Positions 51,757 to 61,452 are shown, counted from the stretch's first letter. The stretch: DNA of 64,000 bases from Acinetobacter colistiniresistens (GCF_000413935.1 NZ_KE340378.1:216627-280626), one strand, 5' to 3'. A program made the numbers and translations. Notes: generated from the letters alone by a model not told the origin.

Positions 51757-53882
51757 TTATTTTTTAATAGCACGAATTCAGGCAAAGTTTCGAGTAAAAG
51801 GCTCATTTGTTTTAACAACAAGGGGTGCTGTTCAGAGATCTGCTCTTGCAGATTCAATACTTCAATTTCTTTAAGCAAGTGTTCCACCTGATGTTGTGGA
51901 ACGGGCGCTTGTTCGATCAAGCTTTGCTTGAGTAGCTCCTCAATTTTATCCAACAGTTGGAGCAGTTTATGATCTTCGATTTTTTCACGTTGATGTCCCA
52001 AGGCAGAAACATAGCTGAGTTGGCTATGGCTATAGACCAAATAGCGAAACGCATGTTGAATGAGTTCTTGATTGGGCTGAGGTTCGGTACTTAGACTGGA
52101 GATCATATTGGAGAGTTCGATTTGCGCATTATGTGCGGCACGCCGCGTGCTTCGGTATTCCAGATCGAGTTGGCGTCCTTGGTGATATTGTTGTACTACC
52201 ACATGCAGATAATCGAGTGTTGTTTGATTATTTTTCTTGATGTTGCTGGAGATATTGCGAAAATTCCAGTCTGGCCAAATAAAATTAACGGCGAGCCATG
52301 CAATGGCGCAGCCAATCAAGGTATCGATAATACGTGGCAGGATAATACTAAAACCCGCCCCTTTTAAATTAAAAATCAGTAACACCATCAAGGTGGCCAT
52401 GACGGTGGCGAGTGCATATTTCTTCTGTCTTAAATAGAAAAATGAGACCCCACACAGGACGGTCAGGACTAATTGACCTTCAATACTCGGTACAAAATAA
52501 AGAATAGGAATCCCCAATAACACCCCGAGTAGCGTGCCGATGGTTCTCAGTTTGAGTCTACTCTTGGTGGCAAAGTAGGTAATCTGGCAGACAAATAAAC
52601 TGGTGAGCAAAATCCAGTAGCCATTTTGTGCAAAAGGCAATAAGGAAATGGCATAGCCTACGGCAAAGATCACAGCTAAACGAACTGCATGACGGAACAG
52701 GGCAGATTGCGGACTGAGTTGCTGTTTGATTTTTAAAAGCAGATCCTGCGCACCCTGAATATCATCATCAAGTAAATTGAGATGGTCATGATGTTGCTGT
52801 GGAGAGCGTTGTTCCATATTTTGATTAAGTTGTAGCTGGGCAAACTGCTCATGCACACTTTTTAAATTGTTGAAGATCAGTTCCAGATTTTTAACTTCGA
52901 GATTATTGGGATGTTGTTGTACCCAGTCACGCATCGACAATTCTAAATTGCCTAAAGCTTTACTGGCAGACTCACGCGGCTGATAGCTCTGATGCTGTAA
53001 AATTGCTTGGCTTAAATCGTGGCAGGCCAAGGCTTGCAGCTGCATATTTTTTTGAATGCGAAAAATCAGATCACTGCGGCTAAAGTTCTGGTGAATTTTT
53101 TCATAATGCAGATAGCTGGAGGTGACCTGTTCATGCATGTCTTGAGCAAAATAATATAAATTCAGCCAATAAATGCTGGTGCTATTAACCCGAGAGGCTT
53201 TTAAACGGGTCAGCAAGGAGGTTTTGGCTTGATTCAGGCTGCTGACCACTTGGCTATTTTTCTGCGAAAGCTCGAACAGCAACGTTTCGACATTATCAAG
53301 ATTATCTGGGTCGAATAAACGTGCTTTGGCTTGTAGTAATTCAGCAAGCTCCTGAAAAATCGTTGAGATCTTTTCTTGCAGGGGCAAGGTTGGGCGAATC
53401 ACAAAAAATAAGATTGAAGTTAGCCCATACCACAAGGCACCTAAGACAAAATAACTCGGTTGCTGGTACCAATGTGGATATTCACCTAGACCGAACATGG
53501 TATAGATCGACAATAGAATTGTGCCAAAGGAAATGGTGGCATAGCGTTGCCCAAGCGCACCCATCATGACCAACGCTGCACTAGAGAGGCTGAGATAGAT
53601 AATAAACCAGAATTTATACGGGGCGAGAAACTCTAAAATGGTGCTGACGCTAAAAAACAGCACGCAGACATAGATCAGATTACGTAAACGAATGCTGAGA
53701 CGATCATCAAAATCGGTCAGTGCGGTCGCAATTGCACCTAAGGTCACAGGGACAATTAACGACCCAAATCCGAAATGATGTAAACCGAGTGTTGTGCCAC
53801 ACAGTACTATAAAAATCTGTACGCAATAAAGCAGAATCGAATTGGAGCGAAAGCGATTGAAGAGGGCAGAAAAATTTTTCAC
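51732..53882 (-). CDS. yccS: FUSC-family inner-membrane protein, YccS type
   Basis: 716 residues from GTG 53882 (VKNFSALFNRFRSNS), matching the E. coli YccS length of about 717; a TTG 25 codons earlier is an alternative. Two blocks of about 5-6 membrane helices (about 20-180 and 395-530) are separated and followed by cytosolic helical domains, the FUSC/YccS layout. Related proteins (AaeB) export aromatic acids, but the YccS substrate is not known. It is monocistronic. Confidence 0.85.
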   Translation of the reverse strand: MKNFSALFNRFRSNSILLYCVQIFIVLCGTTLGLHHFGFGSLIVPVTLGAIATALTDFDDRLSIRLRNLIYVCVLFFSVSTILEFLAPYKFWFIIYLSLSSAALVMMGALGQRYATISFGTILLSIYTMFGLGEYPHWYQQPSYFVLGALWYGLTSILFFVIRPTLPLQEKISTIFQELAELLQAKARLFDPDNLDNVETLLFELSQKNSQVVSSLNQAKTSLLTRLKASRVNSTSIYWLNLYYFAQDMHEQVTSSYLHYEKIHQNFSRSDLIFRIQKNMQLQALACHDLSQAILQHQSYQPRESASKALGNLELSMRDWVQQHPNNLEVKNLELIFNNLKSVHEQFAQLQLNQNMEQRSPQQHHDHLNLLDDDIQGAQDLLLKIKQQLSPQSALFRHAVRLAVIFAVGYAISLLPFAQNGYWILLTSLFVCQITYFATKSRLKLRTIGTLLGVLLGIPILYFVPSIEGQLVLTVLCGVSFFYLRQKKYALATVMATLMVLLIFNLKGAGFSIILPRIIDTLIGCAIAWLAVNFIWPDWNFRNISSNIKKNNQTTLDYLHVVVQQYHQGRQLDLEYRSTRRAAHNAQIELSNMISSLSTEPQPNQELIQHAFRYLVYSHSQLSYVSALGHQREKIEDHKLLQLLDKIEELLKQSLIEQAPVPQHQVEHLLKEIEVLNLQEQISEQHPLLLKQMSLLLETLPEFVLLKNKLLSLEIK

Positions 53883-54088
53883 GATTGTTATTCTTTGAAA
53901 TGTTCTGGTTTCATCATACGAATAAATTTCCCAAAGGAAAGCGTTGTTCCCCCGCAACAGGCACTATTTTTTAGCATCAATATGGGGATGATCTTGCACA
54001 TAAGAGATAAGATGCAAAATTCATGCTCAGTTGTATTTTGTTATTATGAGATTAGAAAAGAAATAAAAATGGCTAAAAGTAGAGCAAC

Positions 54089-54097
54089 TGTGGATAA
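54089..54097 (-). other. DnaA-box consensus
   Basis: TGTGGATAA followed by CTCG, the same 13 bases (TGTGGATAACTCG) as at 36820, in the space between yccS and sodC. Confidence 0.4.
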
Positions 54098-54123
54098 CTC
54101 GGAAGATACCCACAGTATTGAAA

Positions 54124-54705
54124 TTACTTAATCACGCCGCAGGCAATACGGTCACCACCACCGCCTAAAGGTTTGGGCGTATCCGAATAATTGTCCCCAC
54201 CGACATGGATCATAATGGCACGGTTCTGAATATCGGCTAGTTTTAAACGGGGTGCAATTACAGGCGTGGTTGCAAAGCCTTTTTCATTCACGACCAATAC
54301 AGGTAAATCGCCTAAGTGCCCATTTGCAGGTGTACCATGATGCGCCACTTTTTCAGGATTTAAGTGACTGCCTGCTGCCAAGGCAGCTCCCATTTTTCCA
54401 TCTTTTAACGCAGCTTCACAGGATGGATTTTCATGGATGTGGAAACCGTGTTCGCCTGGTGAAAGTTTCCAAAGTGCAGGGGTGATCAATAAACCTTTCG
54501 GCGTTTGTTGAAATGCAACCGTTCCAATTGAAGCACCTACACCATTGGCATCAACTTGATAGACTTGGATTAACTGTTTTTGATCGCTGTTACTGGCTTT
54601 GGTCTGAATCTTAGCTGCATTATTATCTAGAGAAACCGAAGAGCAGGCTGTGATACTCAAACTTAGACAGCCCAGTAGAGAAATTTTTTGAAGCATTGAC
54701 GTCAT
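54124..54705 (-). CDS. sodC: Cu/Zn superoxide dismutase, lipoprotein form
   Basis: 193 residues from ATG 54705 (AAGGA upstream). Signal with lipobox ITAC, then the SodC fold: copper ligands in HGFHIHENPSC, the Zn loop HLNPEKVAHHGTPANGHLGD, the distal copper His in MIHVGGDNYSDTPKP, and the Arg/Cys of GGGGDRIACGVI that close the active site and disulfide. It detoxifies superoxide in the periplasm and is anchored by lipid. Monocistronic. Confidence 0.93.
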   Translation of the reverse strand: MTSMLQKISLLGCLSLSITACSSVSLDNNAAKIQTKASNSDQKQLIQVYQVDANGVGASIGTVAFQQTPKGLLITPALWKLSPGEHGFHIHENPSCEAALKDGKMGAALAAGSHLNPEKVAHHGTPANGHLGDLPVLVVNEKGFATTPVIAPRLKLADIQNRAIMIHVGGDNYSDTPKPLGGGGDRIACGVIK

Positions 54706-54813
54706 TGCGAAGATATCCTTATAAATTATCTTTATTTGATGATTCAAACAAAGTCTAGGATATCCCGCAAGCCAGATTAATCAATTGATGACAAAAGATT
54801 AAACAAAATAAAC

Positions 54814-55908
54814 CTACTTGCTGTCTGGTGGGGCTTCCAAGACGGCAACAGGTTCCTCGACATTTTCATGCAGCCATTCACGCCAGATGGCCAATAAAAT
54901 GGCTAAAATGACAGGGCCTACGAATAAACCGACCAAGCCAAAGCTGGCAATCCCACCCAGTACACCAAACATAATCAGCAGGAACGGGATTTGCGTTGCA
55001 CCAGAAATTACCAATGGGCGAATCACATTATCCGAGGTACTGACAATACAGATGCCCCATACAATGACACCAATTGCTTCTACTGTTTGGCCTTGGGCAA
55101 ATAGCCATAAGCCCACTCCTAAATAGGAAACCGGGGTTCCAAATGGGATTAGGGCTAAAATAAAGGTCACGATGGTTAAGAGCATCGGATTCGGAACACC
55201 CGCGACAAAGTAGCTGAGGCCCGCCAAAATTGCTTGGGCAACTGCAGTTAAGCCAACACCATAAACGACAGCACGGGTTGTTTCAGAAATGGTATCTAGA
55301 TAATGATGTACACGTGGGCCAATCACCATTTCCATCGCTCGACTGACCTGCGATAAAATCATTTGCCCATCACGATAAAAAAAGAACAGTGTCATGATGG
55401 CAAAAGTGAGTTTGACCAAGTTACGGCTAATTTCACTCAGTACAAAACGGCCATAACTCAAATGGCTTTGTATCCATTCACCGATATTTTTAGTAATACT
55501 ATTAGGATCATTACTCAGTTCATTGACTGTGCGGCTAATGTCTTGACCAATAATCGGCAGGTTTTTGATAAATTCAGGTACTTGAATGTGCCCTGAAAAT
55601 AATTGTCTTTGTAAATTCAGGTATAAGTTACGACCTTCTAGTTGCAGCATGAAAATGGCACAAACAAAAGGAATTCCAATCACTAAAATAACCAGACTGA
55701 TCATGATGGTGGCATTCAGTGTTGGACGGTTTTCCCCAAAAAAACGGCGTTGTACCCATAAATAAGCAGGCCAAGTCATATAGGCAATAATCGCAGCCCA
55801 AAGGACGGGAACAATAAAATATTTGAGAATACTAAATCCCAAAAAGAGCAGGACAAAGAATAGTCCAAACAGCAAAACGCGTTGTAATATGGGAGCGTAT
55901 TGTTGCAC
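54814..55908 (-). CDS. AI-2E transporter (PerM) family protein
   Basis: 364 residues, 7-8 membrane helices. The family segments VPVLWAAIIAYMTWPAY (about 33), VYGVGLTAVAQAILAGLSY (about 213) and LALIPFGTPVSYLGVGLWL (about 244) are present, as is PFLLIMFGVLGGIASFGLVG near the end. Members range from AI-2 exporter TqsA to sodium-proton antiporters, so substrate is not assignable. The C-terminal tail is short and acidic. Monocistronic. Confidence 0.87.
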   Translation of the reverse strand: MQQYAPILQRVLLFGLFFVLLFLGFSILKYFIVPVLWAAIIAYMTWPAYLWVQRRFFGENRPTLNATIMISLVILVIGIPFVCAIFMLQLEGRNLYLNLQRQLFSGHIQVPEFIKNLPIIGQDISRTVNELSNDPNSITKNIGEWIQSHLSYGRFVLSEISRNLVKLTFAIMTLFFFYRDGQMILSQVSRAMEMVIGPRVHHYLDTISETTRAVVYGVGLTAVAQAILAGLSYFVAGVPNPMLLTIVTFILALIPFGTPVSYLGVGLWLFAQGQTVEAIGVIVWGICIVSTSDNVIRPLVISGATQIPFLLIMFGVLGGIASFGLVGLFVGPVILAILLAIWREWLHENVEEPVAVLEAPPDSK

Positions 55909-56031
55909 GATCGTATGTTCTCTAGTGCTGGAAATTGAATGAAACCATCTTAACTGAAAAAGCAGTTGAGGGAAATTTTCATTTCCCGATTTTAAGATTT
56001 GTTATCAAAAGATTACGTTTCTTTGCAAAGC

Positions 56032-56676
56032 TCAGAACCACTCGCTTGGATCATCAACCAACTGGTTTAAAACGGGCTGCCATTGACTCTGGATGCTGAC
56101 AAAGTTTTTCTGGGTTTTATCAAATACGCTGAGACCTTGCATGGCTAAAGTGCCATAAGCACTGCGCTCGGAAATCCATGCCACAGGATCTTGCTCAATT
56201 TTGCTAAAGAAGTCTTGAATGTCTTTGGAGCTGGCACTATTCGGTTTGACCCGATTGGCAATCAACAGAATTTGTACTTTGCCTTTACGAATACGCTTGA
56301 TGTCTTGTAAATGCTTTAAGAAGCGGCGAGTACTGTCGATATCGAAAAATGAAGGTTGTAGGGGGGTCACAATGGCGTGTGCTTCGCTGACCAGTTGCTC
56401 GGCATGTTCACCTGAGAGTGCACCTGGTGCATCGATAATTAAATAATCTAAATTCTTTGGTGCTTCGCCAATGGATTTTTCATGTCGCCAATCAAGACTC
56501 TGAATGCCGGTGACCGTTTCAGGACGTTGCTTTAACCATTGCAAAGATGATTTTTGGTTGTCAGCATCTGCCAGCGCAACTTTATATCCTTTTTGGGATA
56601 ATGCGGCAGCGAGTGTAATAGCAGTCATGGTCTTGCCACAGCCACCTTTTTGATTTGCGATTAAGATTGTCTTCAT
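56032..56676 (-). CDS. ParA-family ATPase, orphan
   Basis: 214 residues. Deviant Walker A KGGCGKT at 10-16, Walker A' DADNQKSSLQW (about 38), Walker B YLIIDAPG (about 79). It is short, without an N-terminal HTH, as in MipZ/ParA-like chromosomal ATPases. No parB or parS-like repeat is adjacent, so it is not a standard partition pair; such orphans place or segregate other cargo in the cell. The gene lies alone between a permease and a nuclease-like gene on the other strand. Confidence 0.85.
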   Translation of the reverse strand: MKTILIANQKGGCGKTMTAITLAAALSQKGYKVALADADNQKSSLQWLKQRPETVTGIQSLDWRHEKSIGEAPKNLDYLIIDAPGALSGEHAEQLVSEAHAIVTPLQPSFFDIDSTRRFLKHLQDIKRIRKGKVQILLIANRVKPNSASSKDIQDFFSKIEQDPVAWISERSAYGTLAMQGLSVFDKTQKNFVSIQSQWQPVLNQLVDDPSEWF

Positions 56677-56806
56677 GTACTTAGATTTATTTAGCAGGCT
56701 CTCGTATTCATCTATACCTTAGCATCTTTTTAGGGCAAGTGTGTTACACATGACAAAAGTTTAATGTTGCAGTTAAATAGCAGCAAGGAAGAACAGGAAG
56801 GTAGAG

Positions 56807-57274
56807 ATGTCGGTTTGGTTGGCGATGCTGATTGGCGGCTGTATAGGTGTTGTGATCACCACGATTATTTTATCGAGCACCCGTAATGGACGGATTCAGG
56901 CTGAATATGAAAAATATATTGCCGAACTTGAACTCGAGCATAAACAAGCCTTGCTTGATGCCCAGAAGCGCAGCGTCAATACCAGTCGCGCAGTATTAAA
57001 AGGCAAAATGGCGGAGCAGTTTGCACCGATCCTGCCTGAATTTCAGTATTTACCCAGTGATGCCAAATTCTTGGGCGATCCTGTCGACTATGTTGTTTTT
57101 GATGGCTATACCGACTTCCGCGATGGCGATGGTACCGCAGAAGACATTGAAGTGATTTTACTGGATATTAAAAGTGGTGGTGCACGTTTAAGCAAAGGGC
57201 AGCAGGCTATTGCCCAAGCCGTCAATGAAGGACGTATTCGGTTTGAAACGCTTCGAATTGATTTTGAAGATTAA
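56807..57274 (+). CDS. membrane-anchored Holliday-junction-resolvase-like endonuclease
   Basis: 155 residues. An N-terminal membrane helix (WLAMLIGGCIGVVITTIIL, about 4-22), a coiled-coil linker, then the nuclease-fold core PF10107: LKGKMAEQFAPILPEF, GDPVDYVVFDGY (Asp metal ligand) and ILLDIKSGGARLSKGQQAI (the D-x-K pair). These are the PD-(D/E)XK elements of the archaeal Hjc-related family. Placing a nuclease fold behind a membrane anchor is typical for this family, whose function is unclear. Divergent from the ParA gene. Confidence 0.82.
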   Translation: MSVWLAMLIGGCIGVVITTIILSSTRNGRIQAEYEKYIAELELEHKQALLDAQKRSVNTSRAVLKGKMAEQFAPILPEFQYLPSDAKFLGDPVDYVVFDGYTDFRDGDGTAEDIEVILLDIKSGGARLSKGQQAIAQAVNEGRIRFETLRIDFED

Positions 57275-57285
57275 GCTACAGACTC

Positions 57286-57906
57286 TCATTTTTGCACTCG
57301 GGCCAGTAACATTTTTTGGGCCAGCACTGGAATTCCTGCGGCATTAAAATATTCTTTTTCGATAAATTTAAATTTGGCCTGTAGGAGATGGCGCTCCATA
57401 TCCCGATTCAGGTGGCAGCCGTCCGCAATACGTTTTTGAATTGGTGTCAGTAGCGTTTGTAAAGATTGTATTTTCGCTGAGTTTGGATGTTTGACATGCT
57501 CAACCAAATGAAAACTGCCGGTCGGCTTTAATACCCGATAGATTTCAGCCAAAGCTTGATCCAGTTGTTCAATACTACACAGTGTCCATGTTGAAACGAC
57601 ATGATCGAGTGAGGCATCGGCGAAGGGAAGCTTCTCAGCACTGGCTTGTACATGCTTTACGAAGAATGGGGCATGTTGAACCCGTTCAAGTGCCAGATGA
57701 TAAATATCAGGATTAGGTTCCACAGCATAAAGCGTATCAACATTACCATAAAAAGCAATATTCAGACCTGTCCCAAAGCCGATCTCGAGTACTTCGCCTT
57801 CAATCGGCAGGAGGAGTTCGCGCCGTCGATCCATCAAACTGGCAGTTTGCATGACTTGGTTAAGTAAATGCGGAAATACGCGACGTTGATAAAATTGGTA
57901 AATCAT
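57286..57906 (-). CDS. class I SAM-dependent methyltransferase
   Basis: 206 residues. SAM motif I VLEIGFGTGLN (about 39-49), the acidic end of strand 2 AVEPNP, motif II-like ASAEKLPFADASLDHVV and motif III RVLKPTGSFHLVEHV define the Methyltransf_11 family. The extended N-terminus (MIYQFYQRRVFPHLLNQVM) is seen in lipid or quinone methyltransferase relatives. Substrate unknown. It converges on the nuclease-like gene, with 11 bp between stops. Confidence 0.83.
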   Translation of the reverse strand: MIYQFYQRRVFPHLLNQVMQTASLMDRRRELLLPIEGEVLEIGFGTGLNIAFYGNVDTLYAVEPNPDIYHLALERVQHAPFFVKHVQASAEKLPFADASLDHVVSTWTLCSIEQLDQALAEIYRVLKPTGSFHLVEHVKHPNSAKIQSLQTLLTPIQKRIADGCHLNRDMERHLLQAKFKFIEKEYFNAAGIPVLAQKMLLARVQK

Positions 57907-58075
57907 AGTGATCCATGTGTTGATTCAAATGAGCAATACAAAATTTACACCACAAAAACATGACCAAAGTGGGTTTGATTGTTACCAAAAAAAGCACTTT
58001 TTTTCACCATCTAAGCATACTATGAAGAGAAATGATTTTCTAAGTTTTTGGTTATAGTTTGAGGATGATTGAGCC

Positions 58076-58639
58076 ATGAAAAAACGTCTATGGATGAGTT
58101 TATGCATGGTTGCTGCAATTGGGCAGACACATGCATCAACGGGTCAGGCAGAATATAATATTGCCAATGGCTTAGCGCCTACGGTGGCCTATCAATCGAT
58201 TTCAGTTCTCAAACCTTTTGATGGAAATTTCCGTATTCTCGGCTCAAAAGTCTATCAGGATGACGAGCAAGCCAAATTTTCTCCGATTGACTATGCGGTG
58301 AGTCTGGGGCTTTTTGCTGATCCAGCAATTGCACGAACCATCGATGTGCGTCAGTATGACCGTTATCTGAACTGGAAAATGACAAAATTACCCGTACCAC
58401 CAGATCAAGCGATCAAAATGGTGTCCAATATGCATATTATCCCGGCCAATCCAGAGATTGCGAAGCAAATCAAACAAGTGAAACGCGGTGACTTGGTGCA
58501 GTTAAAGGGTGAACTGGTCGAGATTCGTGACAAGGATCTGGTGTGGAAATCCTCTTTGACCCCAGGTGGGGTGGGTGATGGTGCCTGTGAACTCTTCCGT
58601 GTGAGTTCGATTCACTGGATTGAGAAACAGAATATTTAA
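58076..58639 (+). CDS. conserved exported protein
   Basis: 187 residues; signal peptide MKKRLWMSLCMVAAIGQTHA with probable cleavage after THA. The mature protein has YDRYLNWKMTKLPVPPDQAI (about 101-120) and VKRGDLVQLKGELVEIRDKD, with an SSL-turn-rich end. I do not recognise a named domain, but the mix of strands and the KGELVEI segment suggest a small beta-barrel. Periplasmic. Followed by a strong terminator. Confidence 0.75.
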   Translation: MKKRLWMSLCMVAAIGQTHASTGQAEYNIANGLAPTVAYQSISVLKPFDGNFRILGSKVYQDDEQAKFSPIDYAVSLGLFADPAIARTIDVRQYDRYLNWKMTKLPVPPDQAIKMVSNMHIIPANPEIAKQIKQVKRGDLVQLKGELVEIRDKDLVWKSSLTPGGVGDGACELFRVSSIHWIEKQNI

Positions 58640-58644
58640 CAATG

Positions 58645-58668
58645 AAAAAGGGGCATCAGCCCCTTTTT
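58645..58668. terminator. bidirectional Rho-independent terminator
   Basis: AAAAAGGGGC-ATCA-GCCCCTTTTT between convergent genes. Confidence 0.9.
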
Positions 58669-58678
58669 ATTTATTCAG

Positions 58679-59245
58679 TTACTCAGCTTGCATTTTGGTT
58701 TCAGCTGGTTGCGCATTTCTCCAATGATGTAACTGGCTTTGGGCATGTAGATATTCATTGAGGTGATTGACCTGTTGACTGGCATTGGTCTGGTTAGCGC
58801 TACGATTTGCCTGTTCTAGAGTCTTGGCTTGGTGATCCCAATAATCATAGAGTAAACCTTGAATATAACGTCCTTGCTCAGTTTTGAGTTCCAGTTCTTT
58901 GAGCATTTTCAACGCGGAGTTCACATTATCTTTTTGGCGTTGCTGCTCGAATTCTGGGGTTAAGCTATTGGCCTCTTTCATCTTGGCCAATTCCATTTCC
59001 ATGCTATCACTCATATCGGTAAAGCGACGGTCATAGTCATCCAAGATGGCAATATCATGCCCATCATCTGCTGTGGCAGGGAAATGTTTAATCGGGGTTT
59101 GATTGAGTTGACCAATCGCATCATTGGCCGAGCTACTTTGCTGCTCTTTATTGGCCGCTGGCTCTTTGTCCTTATTACAAGCGCTGAGCAGCAGCACTGA
59201 ACTGAGTAGGCAGGTGATGGCAAAGGTGGTTTTAAGCTTAGACAT
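58679..59245 (-). CDS. putative lipoprotein
   Basis: 188 residues; lipoprotein signal with LLSAC (Cys23) followed by NKDKEPAANKEQ. The mature chain is helical and Gln/Asn-rich (MELAKMKEANS, LKMLKELELKTEQGRYIQG). No family recognised. It is 12 bp downstream of a methyltransferase gene on the same strand, so the two may be cotranscribed without an evident functional link. Confidence 0.75.
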   Translation of the reverse strand: MSKLKTTFAITCLLSSVLLLSACNKDKEPAANKEQQSSSANDAIGQLNQTPIKHFPATADDGHDIAILDDYDRRFTDMSDSMEMELAKMKEANSLTPEFEQQRQKDNVNSALKMLKELELKTEQGRYIQGLLYDYWDHQAKTLEQANRSANQTNASQQVNHLNEYLHAQSQLHHWRNAQPAETKMQAE

Positions 59246-59257
59246 AGTTCAACTCGT

Positions 59258-60043
59258 TCAATAATTAATTTGATATTTTCCGGAAATGGTAGGCAAAGGT
59301 CGTATAGGGAAACTAATCTGATCTTGCGCAGTTAAACCTGTAAAATCAAATACAATTTGTTCAAACTTTGCTTTGAGTTGTTGCTGTTCAACGGTCGGCA
59401 TTGCTGCGATAAAACTGGTGGACAGCAAGCGCTTACTCACCACCTGTTCGACCGTACCCTGATGTGCTTGTTGGAAGGTCTGTAATCCATCTAATTTAAA
59501 TAGCGTTTGATTCTCAAAGACCTGTTTCCATAATTCACTATGATAACGAGGGGTATCACCTTCTAAAGGGGCAATTGCATCGGCCAAGGCTTTGACCCAA
59601 TCGACACGGCTATCACGCTGATTCCAGATCAGCCCCAAGTGTCCAGATGCGGTGAGGACCCGATGGATTTCGGTTAAGGTTTCAAGATTGGCGAACCAGT
59701 GGAACGATTGAGCACAGAGAATGGCATCAATTGACGCATTGGCGAATGGTAGTTCGTTACTGAATGCTTGCAGGCACTCGACAGTCGGATAGGTTTGTTG
59801 AAGCTGCTGTAACATTTCCGTGACAGGCTCGACAGCAATCACTTTGGCTTGTGTCTGCATCAGGTAGGGTAAGAATTTGCCAGTCCCAGCACCGAGGTCA
59901 ACAACAGTGGAACTTTCACCTACTTGGAGCCGATCTTGCAGCCAAACCGCTATTTCTTGCGGGTAACTAGGGCGTACCTGTTGGTATAGTTCAGCCCCTA
60001 AACTAAAGCCTTTTTCAGCAGCAGGATGTAAGGATTGTGTCAT
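59258..60043 (-). CDS. class I SAM-dependent methyltransferase
   Basis: 261 residues. Motif I VVDLGAGTGKFLPYL (about 47-61), AVEPVTEM at the end of strand 2, LPFANASIDAILCAQSFHWF (the YafE/Trm-like FHWF signature, about 100-119) and the post-motif RVLTASGHLGLIWNQRD. This matches the SAM methyltransferases related to trans-aconitate and YcgJ types; substrate unknown. Upstream gene of a pair with the lipoprotein at 58679. Confidence 0.83.
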   Translation of the reverse strand: MTQSLHPAAEKGFSLGAELYQQVRPSYPQEIAVWLQDRLQVGESSTVVDLGAGTGKFLPYLMQTQAKVIAVEPVTEMLQQLQQTYPTVECLQAFSNELPFANASIDAILCAQSFHWFANLETLTEIHRVLTASGHLGLIWNQRDSRVDWVKALADAIAPLEGDTPRYHSELWKQVFENQTLFKLDGLQTFQQAHQGTVEQVVSKRLLSTSFIAAMPTVEQQQLKAKFEQIVFDFTGLTAQDQISFPIRPLPTISGKYQINY

Positions 60044-60164
60044 TTTTTGCGCTTTTTAATCTGTCTTAACTCTATAAAATAAGATACTCCGCAATCATGG
60101 TTTGGCAAAGCCATCATTTGATGACTTTTTGCTACAAGCCTAGGATCAATTTTTCAGTGTGAGC

Positions 60165-61436
60165 ATGGATAAGCAAATAATATTTGAAGATGAGCATATT
60201 CGCGTTATTTTTTTAAAAGGTTCAAGTGACACTTTAGTGATTTCGTTTGGCGATTTGATTAGTCGCGCGAAAGGCATGTCTATTAATGCTGAAAAATCCT
60301 TAATCAAATATCAATACAATGTGATCGGCATTATGCCGAAGCAGAAATCATGGTTTCCGAAAAGTAGCATGTTGCAGATGCAGCAGCAGATTCAACCGAT
60401 TTTGCAGCAATTTAAGGGTATTGTCGGCTATGGCGGCTCAATGGGTGGCTATGCTGCAATCAAGTATTCAAATTTATTGAATATGCAAAAGATTGTGGCT
60501 TTTGTACCACAATTTTCGATTGATCCTGATGTGGTTCAAGATCGACGTTATGCCGAATTTTTTGATGCTTCTATCCATCAAGATATGCAAATTCAGGCAG
60601 ATGAAGTTGATTCATCGCGTGAATACATCATCGTCTATGATCCATACTACGCAGAAGATAAAGAGCATTTCTTAAAGATCCAGCCTTTATTGCCTAAAAT
60701 GCATGTGATTCATTTACCCTTTACAGGTCATGAAGCCCTTTCGGTGCTGGCAAGTTCTCAACTGTTGAATGATTTTGTGGTTAAACCATTTGAAATCACG
60801 TATTTCTATCAGCGCGTTCGGGAAGTGAAGAAGCAAAGCAAGTTCTATTATCGCCATGTATTGGATGCCTTATTGCCTCGACATCATCATGCGTTATTAA
60901 AAATTCTAGAGCAGAATGAAATCGCTTTAGATGAGCGTTATTTTGATGCGGTACTTAAACAAAAACTGGTACAGCAACTGTTTAATTTGAAACAGGGCAC
61001 TGAACAGAATTTACAGAAGCTAGGTGTACATCTGAATTTTGTGCAACATACCGAGACCTTAGCCGCCAATGTAGTCAATGTGCAGAATCAGTTTTTGGTG
61101 TTTAATCTGGCAAGCTTGAAATTAGAAAGTTATAGCGCTGAGATCATTGCAGCCAACCCAGCCTATCTCTTGCCTTTAAACCTGACAGCCAATAGCTTGG
61201 TCAAGCTGAGATTGAATGATGAATACTATTTCCTCACGATGAATGATCGTGGGATTCATAAATTGGTGAAAGAGGGTGAACCCTTTGCACTGGATCAATC
61301 GCCGTTGGTGTTTAAACATTATGCCGATTTTTATAGCTTGAGCTATAAACAGCTGAGTCTATGTTGTGATGTACACGGTTTGACTCATTTCATTGAAAAT
61401 AATGCGGATGAACAGACCAAACTGCAACTTTGCTGA
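60165..61436 (+). CDS. alpha/beta-hydrolase-like protein
   Basis: 423 residues from ATG 60165. The first 220 residues look like a small alpha/beta hydrolase: the nucleophile elbow GYGGSMGGYAA (Ser94 region), VYDPYYAEDK with a candidate Asp, and HLPFTGHEAL with a candidate His. The C-terminal 200 residues are unrelated, with a helical then beta-rich content. Similar hydrolase halves occur in polysaccharide or glycosyltransferase-linked proteins of Acinetobacter and Pasteurellaceae. Reaction and partner unknown; it has a strong terminator and no operon partner. Confidence 0.7.
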   Translation: MDKQIIFEDEHIRVIFLKGSSDTLVISFGDLISRAKGMSINAEKSLIKYQYNVIGIMPKQKSWFPKSSMLQMQQQIQPILQQFKGIVGYGGSMGGYAAIKYSNLLNMQKIVAFVPQFSIDPDVVQDRRYAEFFDASIHQDMQIQADEVDSSREYIIVYDPYYAEDKEHFLKIQPLLPKMHVIHLPFTGHEALSVLASSQLLNDFVVKPFEITYFYQRVREVKKQSKFYYRHVLDALLPRHHHALLKILEQNEIALDERYFDAVLKQKLVQQLFNLKQGTEQNLQKLGVHLNFVQHTETLAANVVNVQNQFLVFNLASLKLESYSAEIIAANPAYLLPLNLTANSLVKLRLNDEYYFLTMNDRGIHKLVKEGEPFALDQSPLVFKHYADFYSLSYKQLSLCCDVHGLTHFIENNADEQTKLQLC

Positions 61437-61452
61437 GAGAGGTTATGCTCAT

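Noticed and set aside
53895..54131. 78-residue ORF on the plus strand
   Set aside because: Its first half is antisense to the yccS start region and its end overlaps sodC; no ribosome binding site or protein-like pattern.
56032..56676. plasmid partition locus
   Set aside because: No ParB, no iteron-like repeats, and flanking genes are chromosomal.
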